Notes under the pieces: model-generated
The model's database searches: none
Seen by the model: the letters and a program-made list of their open reading frames with translations, nothing else
What the model was told of the DNA's origin: nothing
Position numbers and translations under genes: made by a program
In this document: positions 31,615 to 40,871 of the stretch, in pieces
Position numbering within the stretch: the first letter of the stretch is position 1
Layout: the number at the start of each line of letters is the position of its first letter
From: Prochlorococcus sp. AG-363-B11
GTDB taxonomy: Bacteria > Cyanobacteriota > Cyanobacteriia > PCC-6307 > Cyanobiaceae
Length of the DNA: 64,000 bases
Assembly: GCA_003278425.1 (NCBI GenBank)
Contig: QCFE01000003.1
Location: 61,377-125,376, forward strand
Direction of reading: 5' to 3'

Positions 31615-32196
31615 TTAAAGCACTGAAGCCACAGAATTACTAGTAGCACCCCAAGCTGGCTCCGGCGCACTAACGTTTTCCGAAGTACTACTTTCAGGAT
31701 CTTTGTTCATAACGTTTGAAGGAGAAGGCTCCTCTTGGAATGAATTTGTAACCGTTACACAACTAGGTGCAAAAAGGAAAATGCTTTCTCCAACACGTTC
31801 TTGATGACCATCAATTGCAAAAGTACCACCAGCAACAAAATCAACTGCTCTTTGAGCTTGATCAGGTTCCATCATTGTCAAATTTAAAATCACAGTTTTT
31901 CTCTCTCTCAAAGCCTGAATTGCTTTAGGCATTTCATCGAAACTCCTTGGCTCCATTAAACTTACCTCTGCTGTTGCAGTTGTAATTCCAGGCATCCCTA
32001 TCACGTTAGAAGAAGCTCCTCTGTTATCAAAAGGATTAGAAGCTGAGCGAGAAGCAAGCCCACTAGAGTAATCCCTCCCAGTTTCATTACCATTATTATC
32101 AAAATCATCTGCCATTTCGTAGTCGAGCTCATCGAAATCGCCATCTAAATAATCATCACCAGCGACAACGGCTCTAAGACGTGAAATAAGCGACAC
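31615..32196 (-). CDS. sepF: Cell division protein SepF
   Basis: 193 aa; [69 protein letters not shown]. Confidence 0.93.
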   Translation of the reverse strand: MSLISRLRAVVAGDDYLDGDFDELDYEMADDFDNNGNETGRDYSSGLASRSASNPFDNRGASSNVIGMPGITTATAEVSLMEPRSFDEMPKAIQALRERKTVILNLTMMEPDQAQRAVDFVAGGTFAIDGHQERVGESIFLFAPSCVTVTNSFQEEPSPSNVMNKDPESSTSENVSAPEPAWGATSNSVASVL

Positions 32197-32363
32197 CAGT
32201 TAAATCCTCTCTGAATAATTTTGAGCTGTTTCGGTTAACACCGAATTCAGGAGTTTCCCCCTTGGAAGAAGAAAAATATATTCCTTATTTACCTAAATAG
32301 CGTTATTTAAAGATAGGGGCAAGGTTTTCAATTGGGTTTATTGATATCTCTCCGCAATTGGAT

Positions 32364-32987
32364 TTATCTCGAGCCAAATAAAGAAGTGCCCAACCTAATC
32401 CATGTAGCCCCACTCTCTACAGCCTCCTTCCAGTCTGCGCTCATTCCCATTGAACAATCCTCTAATCCCAAATTATCTGCAAATAATCTGCATTCTTTAA
32501 ATAAAGCTTTTCTTTGAGTTAAATCAAATGAAAGAGGAGAGATAGTCATAAGACCCACAAAATCCATACTTGGCAATTCTGTAAGTTCATTCCAAGAATC
32601 TATAAGCTCCTCACAGTTGAATCCACCTTTAGTTGGGTCATTTCGAAACTTAACTTGTGCCATCACACGTGGACTCTTTAATTCTTCAACAGCAATTCTT
32701 GAAATTCTTTTAGCTAGTTTCAAAGAGTCTACTGAATGAATTACATCAAAATTTCGCACAACTTGTCTGACCTTATTTGCCTGCAAGCTCCCAATAAAAT
32801 GCCATCGAATATCTTGTAGATCTTTTAATGAATCCAACTTTGGCAATGCCTCTTGGACTCTACTTTCCCCAAAATCAACTTGACCACTAGAAGCAAGTAA
32901 ACGAATTGCGCTGATTTCCTGGCCCTTACTAACTGCTAAAACTTTTACTTTACTTGGCAGCAAATTACGTAATTCTTCCAGATTCAT
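32364..32987 (-). CDS. pipY: YggS/PipY-family PLP-binding protein
   Basis: 207 aa; VLAVSKGQ, DFGESRVQEALPK, WHFIGSLQANKV, MGMSADWKEAVESGATWIRLGTSLFG. Confidence 0.93.
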   Translation of the reverse strand: MNLEELRNLLPSKVKVLAVSKGQEISAIRLLASSGQVDFGESRVQEALPKLDSLKDLQDIRWHFIGSLQANKVRQVVRNFDVIHSVDSLKLAKRISRIAVEELKSPRVMAQVKFRNDPTKGGFNCEELIDSWNELTELPSMDFVGLMTISPLSFDLTQRKALFKECRLFADNLGLEDCSMGMSADWKEAVESGATWIRLGTSLFGSR

Positions 32988-33005
32988 AATAATTGCAAAA
33001 ACCTA

Positions 33006-33329
33006 TTAAATAAAGGTCTGCTTGAACAATTTTTGCCAAACCTCTAGGTCTTGAGATCTATTTTTCCTACATCTTGAAATATTATTCTCCGCATAATAAC
33101 GTGCATCCATATAAGGGATAACCTCAAATTCAGCTCCATAAGACTCAAGAGTAACTAAGAAGAACATCTTTTGAGCATATAATGTTGCATAAATATCTCT
33201 CCCTTTGTCCGCAGGAGTTACCAAGTAAAGCATCCCAAAAGTAGGGTGATTAAGATAAGACTCAGAGTTTGAAAGCAATGTTAAACCAATGATAATAAAT
33301 TTATAAATAGAATACTTCGAACTGATCAA
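33006..33329 (-). CDS. pipX: PipX (NtcA co-activator, PII-interacting protein)
   Basis: SESYLNHPTFGMLYLVTPADKGRDIYATLYAQKMFFLVTL...DARYYAENNISRCRK; adjacent to pipY. The likely start is internal (TTG before LSNSESYLNHP). Confidence 0.88.
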   Translation of the reverse strand: MISSKYSIYKFIIIGLTLLSNSESYLNHPTFGMLYLVTPADKGRDIYATLYAQKMFFLVTLESYGAEFEVIPYMDARYYAENNISRCRKNRSQDLEVWQKLFKQTFI

Positions 33330-33421
33330 AATATTACTTTATGATATTAATCCTGATATTGAGCCTTAGCAAAATTAATTAATTTTAAAGATATAATTGA
33401 AATCTATTAGATCATTACTAA

Positions 33422-34309
33422 TCAGAATGCTCCATATTCTTTTCGCAGAATTAGAGTAACAAGAAGTATCGCGATAGCAATTGAATTAAGATACGCAGTC
33501 CTTCTCTTAATAAGACCTTTAGGCTTGAGAGAACCTGGGTGCAATATCAACCCATCATTACGAATTAGCAGGGCATCTGCGCCTTGTTCAGCTCTAAGTA
33601 AAACATTTGACAACAACCTTTCCCCTACAGAAAGTATTAGACCTAGAGATTTTTTAAACCCGAGTTCTTTAAAGTTTACGGCTCTATTAATTACTGACCT
33701 TAGAAGGTTCTGAAATTCTTCTTGGACCAAAGGAATAAACCGCAATGCCAAAAGCAACTGAAAGCTCATCCTATCTAATGGGAAACCTAATAATGCAATC
33801 GGTTGCAAATACCATCTCAATGTCCACATCAAATCCTCTGGAGACGTTGTACAAAGCATTAAGTTCACACTATGAACAACAGTAAAAATTAACGTCGAGG
33901 TATTAATACCTAATTCTGCTGATCGCCTATCTATAGCAAATGGACCGATCCTGATTATTTCCCAACTAATACCTGAGACAGTCAAACCAGGAAGTTCTTG
34001 GGGCGAACGAACTGTTAAGGCTGAAGTAATTTCACTTGTTGGCAATAAAGTTGCTAATAAACCAAATAAAGTCGAAAGTAGTATTAACAACAAAAGAGGG
34101 CGCCAAATAATCCTTAATGGCAAAGATCCAAGCAGAGTAATTAACAAAAGGGCTAGCGTCACACTTACTCTCCAAAGCGGACCTGCAAGCACGGGCGAGA
34201 CCAGAAACATTAGCACCCATGCAAATTTCAACCTTGGGTCCAAATTTCTTAGCCAACCTGTCCTTCCAGCTACATACTGGCCAATAGGGACATTTCTCAA
34301 AAACTCCAT
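33422..34309 (-). CDS. CbiQ/EcfT-type energy-coupling transporter transmembrane protein
   Basis: 295 aa; LRNLDPRLKFAWVLMFLVSPV N-terminus and LALRFIPLVQEEFQNLLRSVINRA coupling motif. Confidence 0.88.
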   Translation of the reverse strand: MEFLRNVPIGQYVAGRTGWLRNLDPRLKFAWVLMFLVSPVLAGPLWRVSVTLALLLITLLGSLPLRIIWRPLLLLILLSTLFGLLATLLPTSEITSALTVRSPQELPGLTVSGISWEIIRIGPFAIDRRSAELGINTSTLIFTVVHSVNLMLCTTSPEDLMWTLRWYLQPIALLGFPLDRMSFQLLLALRFIPLVQEEFQNLLRSVINRAVNFKELGFKKSLGLILSVGERLLSNVLLRAEQGADALLIRNDGLILHPGSLKPKGLIKRRTAYLNSIAIAILLVTLILRKEYGAF

Positions 34310-35683
34310 TTAAAAAGTTGAAGAGTTAATTTGTTGACGTCTCAAATCTCTTTCTACCTCTCGTTGTTGTTTCCCTCTCCAAAAAAGCTTTATAGGAGTT
34401 CCTTTAAAACCAAGACCATCTCTTAATTGGCGCTCTAAATATCTTCTATATGAATCACCAAAAAGCTTTGGGTCATTTACAAAAAGAGTAAAGCTAGGGG
34501 GAGAACTCGCCACTTGAGTTGCATAATAAAGCCGCCCCTGCCTGCCTCCTCTACTAGTTGGCGGACTTCTCCAACTTAAGGCCTCAGTAATAACTTCATT
34601 GACTACTGATGTAGGGACTCGTCTCCGATGCTGTTCTACAGCTAATGAAGCGACGCGGAAAATTGGATGTATTCTTTGCCTCATAAGTGCAGAAACGAAT
34701 AACATCTCAGCCCAGTTTAAAAAATATAATTTTGATCTGAGTTCCTTTTCCATCATTGGCATCGTATAGGTATCTTTTTCAACTGCATCCCACTTATTAA
34801 CAACAACTAAGCAAGCTCGCCCTTCCTGTTCGATTCTCCCTGCAAGGCGTTGATCTTGTTCTGTTACACCATCCAATGCATCTATAACCAAAACACATAC
34901 ATCACTACGTTGAATAGCTTTGAAGCTACGGTTAATCCCAAAAAACTCAGGTCCATAATCTACACTTTTACGTCTACGAATACCTGCGGTATCAACTAGT
35001 TTCCAAGCCTTATCTTCTCTTCTTAGCGAAGTATCAATAGTGTCACGTGTAGTTCCTCTAATGGAACTAACTATTGCCCGATTCTCACCACATATTGCAT
35101 TTAGAAGACTTGACTTTCCTACATTTGGCCTCCCAATAATTGCGAGCTGAATGGGCTCATCTTCATTTTCATGTATATCCTTAGGAGGAAGTAAGGAAAT
35201 CAACCGGTCAAGCAAATCTCCGGTTCCAGCGCCGTGAATAGCAGAAACTGGATAGGGCTCACCTAGGCCTAATCGCCAAAATTCTGCTGCCATCGCAAGT
35301 CCAAGTTCAGGAGATTCACACTTATTAACTGCTAAAAGGATCGAGCATTTGTAATTTCTAAGCCATTCGGCAATAGCCTGGTCTGAAGCAGTAATACCTT
35401 GCTGCCCATCAACAATCACTAAAGCTATTGCTGCCTCTGACAAAGCAAGGTTTACCTGTTCTCGTATCTCCGGAAGAAATTCACTCTCATCATCAAAAAC
35501 AAGACCACCAGTATCAACTAATTTAAATTCCCGATCTCCCCAAAACCCATCTTGATAACTACGATCCCTTGTAACGCCAGGCTGGTCATAAACTATCGCA
35601 TCCTTACTAAGGCATAATCTATTGACTAGAGTCGACTTCCCAACGTTAGGTCGGCCAATTATGGCGACGATAGGTCGCGCCAT
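34310..35683 (-). CDS. der: GTPase Der (EngA)
   Basis: 457 aa; two G domains [14 protein letters not shown] and [16 protein letters not shown]-like C-terminus. Confidence 0.97.
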   Translation of the reverse strand: MARPIVAIIGRPNVGKSTLVNRLCLSKDAIVYDQPGVTRDRSYQDGFWGDREFKLVDTGGLVFDDESEFLPEIREQVNLALSEAAIALVIVDGQQGITASDQAIAEWLRNYKCSILLAVNKCESPELGLAMAAEFWRLGLGEPYPVSAIHGAGTGDLLDRLISLLPPKDIHENEDEPIQLAIIGRPNVGKSSLLNAICGENRAIVSSIRGTTRDTIDTSLRREDKAWKLVDTAGIRRRKSVDYGPEFFGINRSFKAIQRSDVCVLVIDALDGVTEQDQRLAGRIEQEGRACLVVVNKWDAVEKDTYTMPMMEKELRSKLYFLNWAEMLFVSALMRQRIHPIFRVASLAVEQHRRRVPTSVVNEVITEALSWRSPPTSRGGRQGRLYYATQVASSPPSFTLFVNDPKLFGDSYRRYLERQLRDGLGFKGTPIKLFWRGKQQREVERDLRRQQINSSTF

Positions 35684-35786
35684 TTTCTCCTGACATACTT
35701 CTTTATTGAGAATACTTAGTTAAAGAGCAATAAACCAACTTTTATTTCGCAAAGGAAGCAAGGGTAACCTTATCTCAAATCAGAAT

Positions 35787-36248
35787 TCATTCAATAGCTT
35801 GGTCTCCAGGATGACCAAGCACAGGATTATCAGGGGGGTTCAACAATATCGGCAAAGGTCCTCTAGCAGGAATAACTTCCCCTCTGCTTAACGACCAGGC
35901 TAGAAGCCAATTAACGGCAGTAGCCCTACGTGTTCTTCTAGGATAAAGTTCATTAATGCCATATCCCTTAAAATTTAAGGAGCTTTTAAGAGCTTGTTTG
36001 TATTTCTTTGGTATAGACCTAGTTAGGTGCACAGAAGCTGATCTCTTAGAAATTACTTGAGGTGCTTCAGGGAACTTCTCTCTCCAATATTCAGGTGTAT
36101 TTGGTCCAGCCAAAAGAATAGCCGATTCATTTTCCATAGACTTGTAATCAAGCCTTTCCCAAATAAGGTTGCAAACGAAAGCATCACTTGTCCTATCAGC
36201 AAGGATTTCTTTAAGTAACTCTCTACTAAGTAGCCAAGGAGTCTTCAT
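35787..36248 (-). CDS. Conserved hypothetical (DUF1823-like)
   Basis: 153 aa; LSRELLKEILADRTSDAFVCNLIWERLDY...AVNWLLAWSLSRGEVIPARGPLPILL. Confidence 0.7.
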   Translation of the reverse strand: MKTPWLLSRELLKEILADRTSDAFVCNLIWERLDYKSMENESAILLAGPNTPEYWREKFPEAPQVISKRSASVHLTRSIPKKYKQALKSSLNFKGYGINELYPRRTRRATAVNWLLAWSLSRGEVIPARGPLPILLNPPDNPVLGHPGDQAIE

Positions 36249-36375
36249 GAGAATAAAATATTTACTGCCCAGTCCTTTATAATAGGTTAATATATTTTCC
36301 TTAATTAAACTAAAAGTTTAGGCTACGATTAGCAATAGGAAAATCTTTTAGCAATTAAGGTAAGCGTCTACCAAA

Positions 36376-37164
36376 CTAGTCAAAAAATTCAACTCTCCTC
36401 CTAATAATTAACAACGAAAAATAAGGCGCAATTAGCTCCTTCATATCACTTGCCTTAACAATTATTTGATCAGAGAATCCAACTCTTTGTGCAAATAATG
36501 TATCATTCAACAAATTTTTATCTTCCAAAATATTTCGAACCCATTCCCACCTCTTTCCTAATTTCAGCAATACCAAAACTTTTCTTGAACTCCTAAAATC
36601 TTCTAACATCAATTTGAAAGCCTCAGGATCATCAGGCACACATGAGACTAGAAGATCCTCTTTTTGTAAAGACAATGGCAATTGTGCAATTGCAGCTACA
36701 GCGTTGAACGAAGAGATTCCTGGGATAACTTTTAAAGGACACATAGGGTAATTCAATTTTATATGCAACAAAATATATGAGCTTGTTGCATATAAAGAAG
36801 GATCACCTTGGCAAAGTAAAACAACTTTTTCCCCACCCCTAACTGCTTTTATCAACTGAATACTTGCAGCTTCCCATGCATCCTTTAATGCATCAATTTC
36901 AACAATCATTGGGAATAATATTGGCAAACACTTCTTCCCTTTAATAAATTTAGAAACTATTTGTTTTGCTATACCTTCAGAGCCTATCTTAGATACTGGG
37001 TATGCAACTAAACTGGCATTCTCAATAGCTTTAACTGCTGCAATAGTTAAAAGCGAAGGATCTCCAGGTCCAACTCCTACGAGAGTCAAACCTGCTTCAG
37101 GCAAATTATTCTTAATTAAACTTGGAAAAGAAAAAAATTTCTTTAAAGACTTAAAGAGAGCCAT
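36376..37164 (-). CDS. cobI: Precorrin-2 C20-methyltransferase
   Basis: 262 aa; LVGVGPGDPSLLTIAAVKAIENASLVAYPVS, LLCQGDPSLYATSSYI, VIPGISSFNAVAAI. Confidence 0.92.
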   Translation of the reverse strand: MALFKSLKKFFSFPSLIKNNLPEAGLTLVGVGPGDPSLLTIAAVKAIENASLVAYPVSKIGSEGIAKQIVSKFIKGKKCLPILFPMIVEIDALKDAWEAASIQLIKAVRGGEKVVLLCQGDPSLYATSSYILLHIKLNYPMCPLKVIPGISSFNAVAAIAQLPLSLQKEDLLVSCVPDDPEAFKLMLEDFRSSRKVLVLLKLGKRWEWVRNILEDKNLLNDTLFAQRVGFSDQIIVKASDMKELIAPYFSLLIIRRRVEFFD

Positions 37165-37166
37165 AT

Positions 37167-37781
37167 CTAGCTATGCATTCTCGGTTCAGGGTGGAGTTTT
37201 GAAAGAATCTTTGCTTCAACTTCTGCAAGCTGTTTTAATCGCATAAGAATTACAGGTTTATCAAAACGTTCTTCCGCTAAGGTCAAATAAATAGAAAAAT
37301 GGCGTCCTTCACTATGAAGCAAATCAGCATATAAATCCCTTAATTCTTCATCTGGACTATGTAATGAAAGCAAAGCCATACGTTCATGACTTCTCGCTTC
37401 GATTAAACCAGCCACTAAAAAGCTATCCAGCATACGTAATGGTTCTTCTTTCCGAATACTTTTAGCTAATAAAGACCCATAAGGTGGCGCCTGTAATGGT
37501 TCAAGATAACGACCTCTTGATTCAAGAATCTTTAACACACGTTCAAAGTGTTCTAACTCCTCTCTTGCAAGAGGACTCAGAACCTCTGCTAAACCTGGTT
37601 CACATAAATATCTAAACATCATTTGAATCGCAACACCAGCTGCTTTTCTTTCACAATTAGCGTGATCTATAAGTATTTCGAAAGGGTGACTAATTGCCTG
37701 TTCTAACCAGCTTACGCTTGATGAACTGTTTAGCCATTTAATCTTTATAGGAGCCTTTGGATTTTCGGACACTACTTCCAT
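37167..37781 (-). CDS. miaE: tRNA-(ms2io6A)-hydroxylase MiaE-like
   Basis: 204 aa; ILIDHANCERKAAGVAIQMMFRY, LAREELEHFERVLKILESRG, EARSHERMALL (diiron ligands). Confidence 0.9.
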   Translation of the reverse strand: MEVVSENPKAPIKIKWLNSSSSVSWLEQAISHPFEILIDHANCERKAAGVAIQMMFRYLCEPGLAEVLSPLAREELEHFERVLKILESRGRYLEPLQAPPYGSLLAKSIRKEEPLRMLDSFLVAGLIEARSHERMALLSLHSPDEELRDLYADLLHSEGRHFSIYLTLAEERFDKPVILMRLKQLAEVEAKILSKLHPEPRMHS

Positions 37782-38230
37782 TACTTCCTTTCTTGATGCA
37801 TTAAAAATGCAATAATTCCATCAAAAGCCAATTGATAGCTCATTGGTCCAAAGCCACTAATCACACCAACTGCTCGGTCTGCCAATAAAGACTTATGTCG
37901 AAAAGATTCCCGTGCAAAAGTATTGCTGAGATGTAATTCCACATAAGGAATCTCTGAACTAAGCAATGCATCCCTTAAAGCTACAGAAGTGTGCGTATAA
38001 GCTCCTGCATTGATCATGATCGCATCTACTTTAGATATTGCCTTCTGAAGACGATCTACCAAAGCTCCTTCAGAATTACTCTGAAAAGTTTCAAGTTTAA
38101 TTCCTTGCTTCTCAGCTTTCTTATGAAGCTCAGCTTCAATTGCTTCTAAAGTTTGAACTCCATAAATAGAAGGCTCTCTTTGCCCAAGGAGATTAAGGTT
38201 AGGACCATTAATTAGCAATAAATTAATCAA
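37781..38230 (-). CDS. aroQ: 3-dehydroquinate dehydratase type II
   Basis: 149 aa; [55 protein letters not shown]. Confidence 0.97.
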   Translation of the reverse strand: MINLLLINGPNLNLLGQREPSIYGVQTLEAIEAELHKKAEKQGIKLETFQSNSEGALVDRLQKAISKVDAIMINAGAYTHTSVALRDALLSSEIPYVELHLSNTFARESFRHKSLLADRAVGVISGFGPMSYQLAFDGIIAFLMHQERK

Positions 38231-38335
38231 TGCTTAAAAGTCGAGTGCTCCACAAATCGTATACACCTCAGAATAAAACGCCCAACATTTTTGAGAAATT
38301 TCGTCGCTTTAACTGTTAATGTCCTTAGGTGGTTA

Positions 38336-38417
38336 GGGTCGGTGCCCGAGTGGTTAATGGGGGCGGACTGTAAATCCGCTGGCTCTGCCTACGTTGGTTC
38401 AAATCCAACCCGGCCCA
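38336..38417 (+). tRNA. tRNA-Tyr (GTA)
   Basis: GGGTCGG...GGACTGTAAATCC...CCGGCCCA; acceptor pairs, long variable arm, anticodon GTA. Confidence 0.95.
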
Positions 38418-38427
38418 CCTTCCACAA

Positions 38428-38499
<72 letters not shown>

Positions 38500-38639
38500 C
38501 TGTCCTCAACCTCTTCCAAGAGAAAGCCTCTCAGGCACCAGAGGTTCTAAAAGACAGAAAGTGGACGTCCACTTTTTAGTCCACTTTTGCTCTCCTGATC
38601 ATTCTTGCTTGATGCATCTGACCTGATGCAATTCAAGAC

Positions 38640-38702
38640 ATGGCAACCATTAGAAGGAGCGGCAAAGGCTGGCAAGCCTTAATTAGATTCATTTATAATT
38701 GA
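38640..38702 (+). pseudogene. Integrase (tyrosine recombinase) N-terminal remnant
   Basis: Mini-ORF MATIRRSGKGWQALIRFIYN* resembling the N-terminus of phage-type integrases, 140 nt downstream of tRNA-Thr. Confidence 0.6.
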
Positions 38703-38706
38703 TAAT

Positions 38707-39468
38707 ATGAAAAACAATTTTCTAGAGAAGCTCTTAACATTTTCATTTCTTCTAGGTTCAGCTCCTGTCCTAGCAGATGAAAAACCAATTATTCAATCAA
38801 ATCTACCAAGTTTTGAACTTGCTGCAAACGCTGCAGAAATCAAAAAGTTGATTAAATGCGAAGCCAAATTAAGAACTCCTCCTGATAGCGATGATGAGGT
38901 CGAATTAATCTTTACTGAATCTTGGGGTGTCCCAAAGTACGCATATAACGACCCTTTAACCAAAATAATTGAAGATGAATATAGTGATGAAGTTGTCAGT
39001 GAGGACTGTCAAGGAGTTAATAAAGAAGAAACAGAAAAATCTCTTTTAGCAATCAAGAGTACTTACGATATCAAGTTTAAAGTTGTAGAAAATAGACCAA
39101 TTATTCAATCATCACTGACAAATTTCGACCGTGCAATAGGAACTTCTGCATTCAGAAAGGGGTTAGAATGCCAACGTAAACTACCAGGTTCTTCTTTAAA
39201 AGATGCTAATCTTGAATTTATACTTAAGGCACATCTTGTATTACGTGGCCAAAAAAATAGTATAAAAATGTCCGAATTTAATGACCCTTTAACTAAATTA
39301 ATTACTGACAATTATAGTGATGATGTTATGGGTAAGGACTGTATAACTTTAGATCCAGATGCATTACAAAGAACTTTGAACCCAATTAGGTATAATTATG
39401 ATATCAGATTTAATATAAAGCCAAAGTCAAAAGAAATAAATTTCTTTCCCTTGGAAGGCATTAAATAG
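38707..39468 (+). CDS. Hypothetical secreted protein with tandem internal duplication
   Basis: 253 aa; signal peptide MKNNFLEKLLTFSFLLGSAPVLADE, then two homologous halves (PIIQSNLPSFELA.../PIIQSSLTNFDRA...; NDPLTKIIEDEYSDEVVSEDC/NDPLTKLITDNYSDDVMGKDC). Confidence 0.7.
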   Translation: MKNNFLEKLLTFSFLLGSAPVLADEKPIIQSNLPSFELAANAAEIKKLIKCEAKLRTPPDSDDEVELIFTESWGVPKYAYNDPLTKIIEDEYSDEVVSEDCQGVNKEETEKSLLAIKSTYDIKFKVVENRPIIQSSLTNFDRAIGTSAFRKGLECQRKLPGSSLKDANLEFILKAHLVLRGQKNSIKMSEFNDPLTKLITDNYSDDVMGKDCITLDPDALQRTLNPIRYNYDIRFNIKPKSKEINFFPLEGIK

Positions 39469-39757
39469 TCCTAATACAAATAGACTCTAGATAATTTTAG
39501 ATTCGCTTAAATCTAATTTGATCGCTGCAAATATAGTCTAATTTTATTAATATAACTTTAAGTTTCGAAAAGCTCAGCAAACTTTTATACATCACAATGG
39601 CTAATTACTTACTAAAGGCAGGTAAGAGTAATCACGATAAAATGTAATTAACTTAAACTTGTCGCATTTATCACTAATTAGTCAAAAAAAAGTCACCTAG
39701 TAAAAGCAGATGGGTATAAAGATAGAAAATAATTATTTACAGCTTTTAATCTGAAAA

Positions 39758-40060
39758 ATGCTTTTAAAGACGTTAATTGTATTAGCTCCCATTCTCATTG
39801 CAGCAACATCTACAATCTTTTGGCTATCTTTTTGGGGAGTACTTAATTGGAACGAAGGTGCTCTACCTGGTGTCCCATTTCTAGAAAATTATCAAGACTG
39901 GGAAGATAGTGGAATAGTTCCTGACAACAGGCCAAAGGGAGGGTACCCAGTTTTTACGGTTAGGACTCTGGCTGTAAATGCATTAGGCATTCCAACTGTA
40001 TTCTTTCTAGGAGCAATATTTGCCATGCAATTCATCAGAAGAGGCTTCTTTAATGCATGA
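39758..40060 (+). CDS. PsbF-like (cytochrome b559 beta-like) two-TM protein lacking the heme-ligand His
   Basis: 100 aa; C-terminal [38 protein letters not shown] matches the PsbF pattern [26 protein letters not shown](Q/R)R with H replaced by N (AAT); extra N-terminal TM. Confidence 0.75.
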   Translation: MLLKTLIVLAPILIAATSTIFWLSFWGVLNWNEGALPGVPFLENYQDWEDSGIVPDNRPKGGYPVFTVRTLAVNALGIPTVFFLGAIFAMQFIRRGFFNA

Positions 40061-40175
40061 TAAAGAAAATTATCAATCAATAAAAGCAATTGATAATGTC
40101 ATTTTCTTTCTTATATCTATTTCTTCATTTTTGTGGATATCAGTTAACCTAACAGGGTTCTATCTATACAAGTGA
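40053..40175 (+). CDS. 40-aa single-TM peptide overlapping the PsbF-like gene
   Basis: Manual translation [40 protein letters not shown]; 8-nt overlap with the upstream ORF (ATGCATGA). Not in the ORF list. Confidence 0.45.
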   Translation: MHDKENYQSIKAIDNVIFFLISISSFLWISVNLTGFYLYK

Positions 40176-40353
40176 CACATCATAGACTTATAGATTTGAG
40201 GCTAAGTTTAGAAGGAATTCAAAATAATATTATTACCTATTTCTGAACATAAGGCTACGTTTAATTGCACTAAATTATCTATTAAATAGAAAAATCTTTA
40301 ATTTAAAGCTTAAGATTAATTGAGATAATAAATGGCATATTTAACTTATAAAA

Positions 40354-40542
40354 ATGGAAGTATCAAGTTCCAACCCTGCACCATTCATTTTAATAGGAAT
40401 GACCCTAATGTTCCTATTTGGCTAAGTGGCTTATGGAATGTACAATTCATTTGGCCCAGGTGCTAATGGTTTAAAGGATTCAATTAATGAGCATGCACGT
40501 ATGCATGACTTATGGATTGCTCATACTCATGGAGGTAAATAA
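40354..40542 (+). pseudogene. PsbN-like small membrane protein with one in-frame TAA
   Basis: Frame reads MEVSSSNPAPFILIGMTLMFLFG*VAYGMYNSFGPGANGLKDSINEHARMHDLWIAHTHGGK*; the second part resembles PsbN (GFG.YTAFGP....L.DP..(D/E)H). TAA at 40423-40425. Confidence 0.5.
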
Positions 40543-40717
40543 TAGGTACATAATAAATATTTATTTCTCAACTGAAATCAAAGCAAGCATAAGCGAATAT
40601 GGATTAAATCAATTGCAAAGTGAACTAAGAGATAGAAAGATGCCAGATTCACTTCCAAAAGGATGTGCTTTCAAGTTCAAGTACAGTCACCAGGCCAAGT
40701 CATTCGAGGATGAATAA
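40529..40717 (+). CDS. Hypothetical small protein overlapping the PsbN-like frame
   Basis: ATG at 40529 inside the supplied ORF 40487-40717: MEVNNRYIINIYFSTEIKASISEYGLNQLQSELRDRKMPDSLPKGCAFKFKYSHQAKSFEDE*. Confidence 0.5.
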   Translation: MEVNNRYIINIYFSTEIKASISEYGLNQLQSELRDRKMPDSLPKGCAFKFKYSHQAKSFEDE

Positions 40718-40719
40718 CC

Positions 40720-40871
40720 CCAGCCAATAGAAGTTGTTGATGTCTGAAAGTTGAAATCCATTTTCATGTCCGCTTTTAGTCTTCAAGCCTTCATTTGACT
40801 GAAAAATAAGGCCTTTAGCCTTTCACCCAATTGCGACTATCCGCAAGGGATGGCAACTCTTGCAAATCTAG
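40720..40871 (+). repeat. Decayed element-repeat copy 2 with integrase-like trace
   Basis: CAATAGAAGTTGTTGATGTCTGAA...ATGTCCGCTTTTAGTC...ATTGCGACTATCCGCAAGGGATGGCAACTCTTGCAAATCTAG (IATIRKGWQLLQI*). Partner copies are near 38530-38700 and 42885-42985. Confidence 0.5.
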
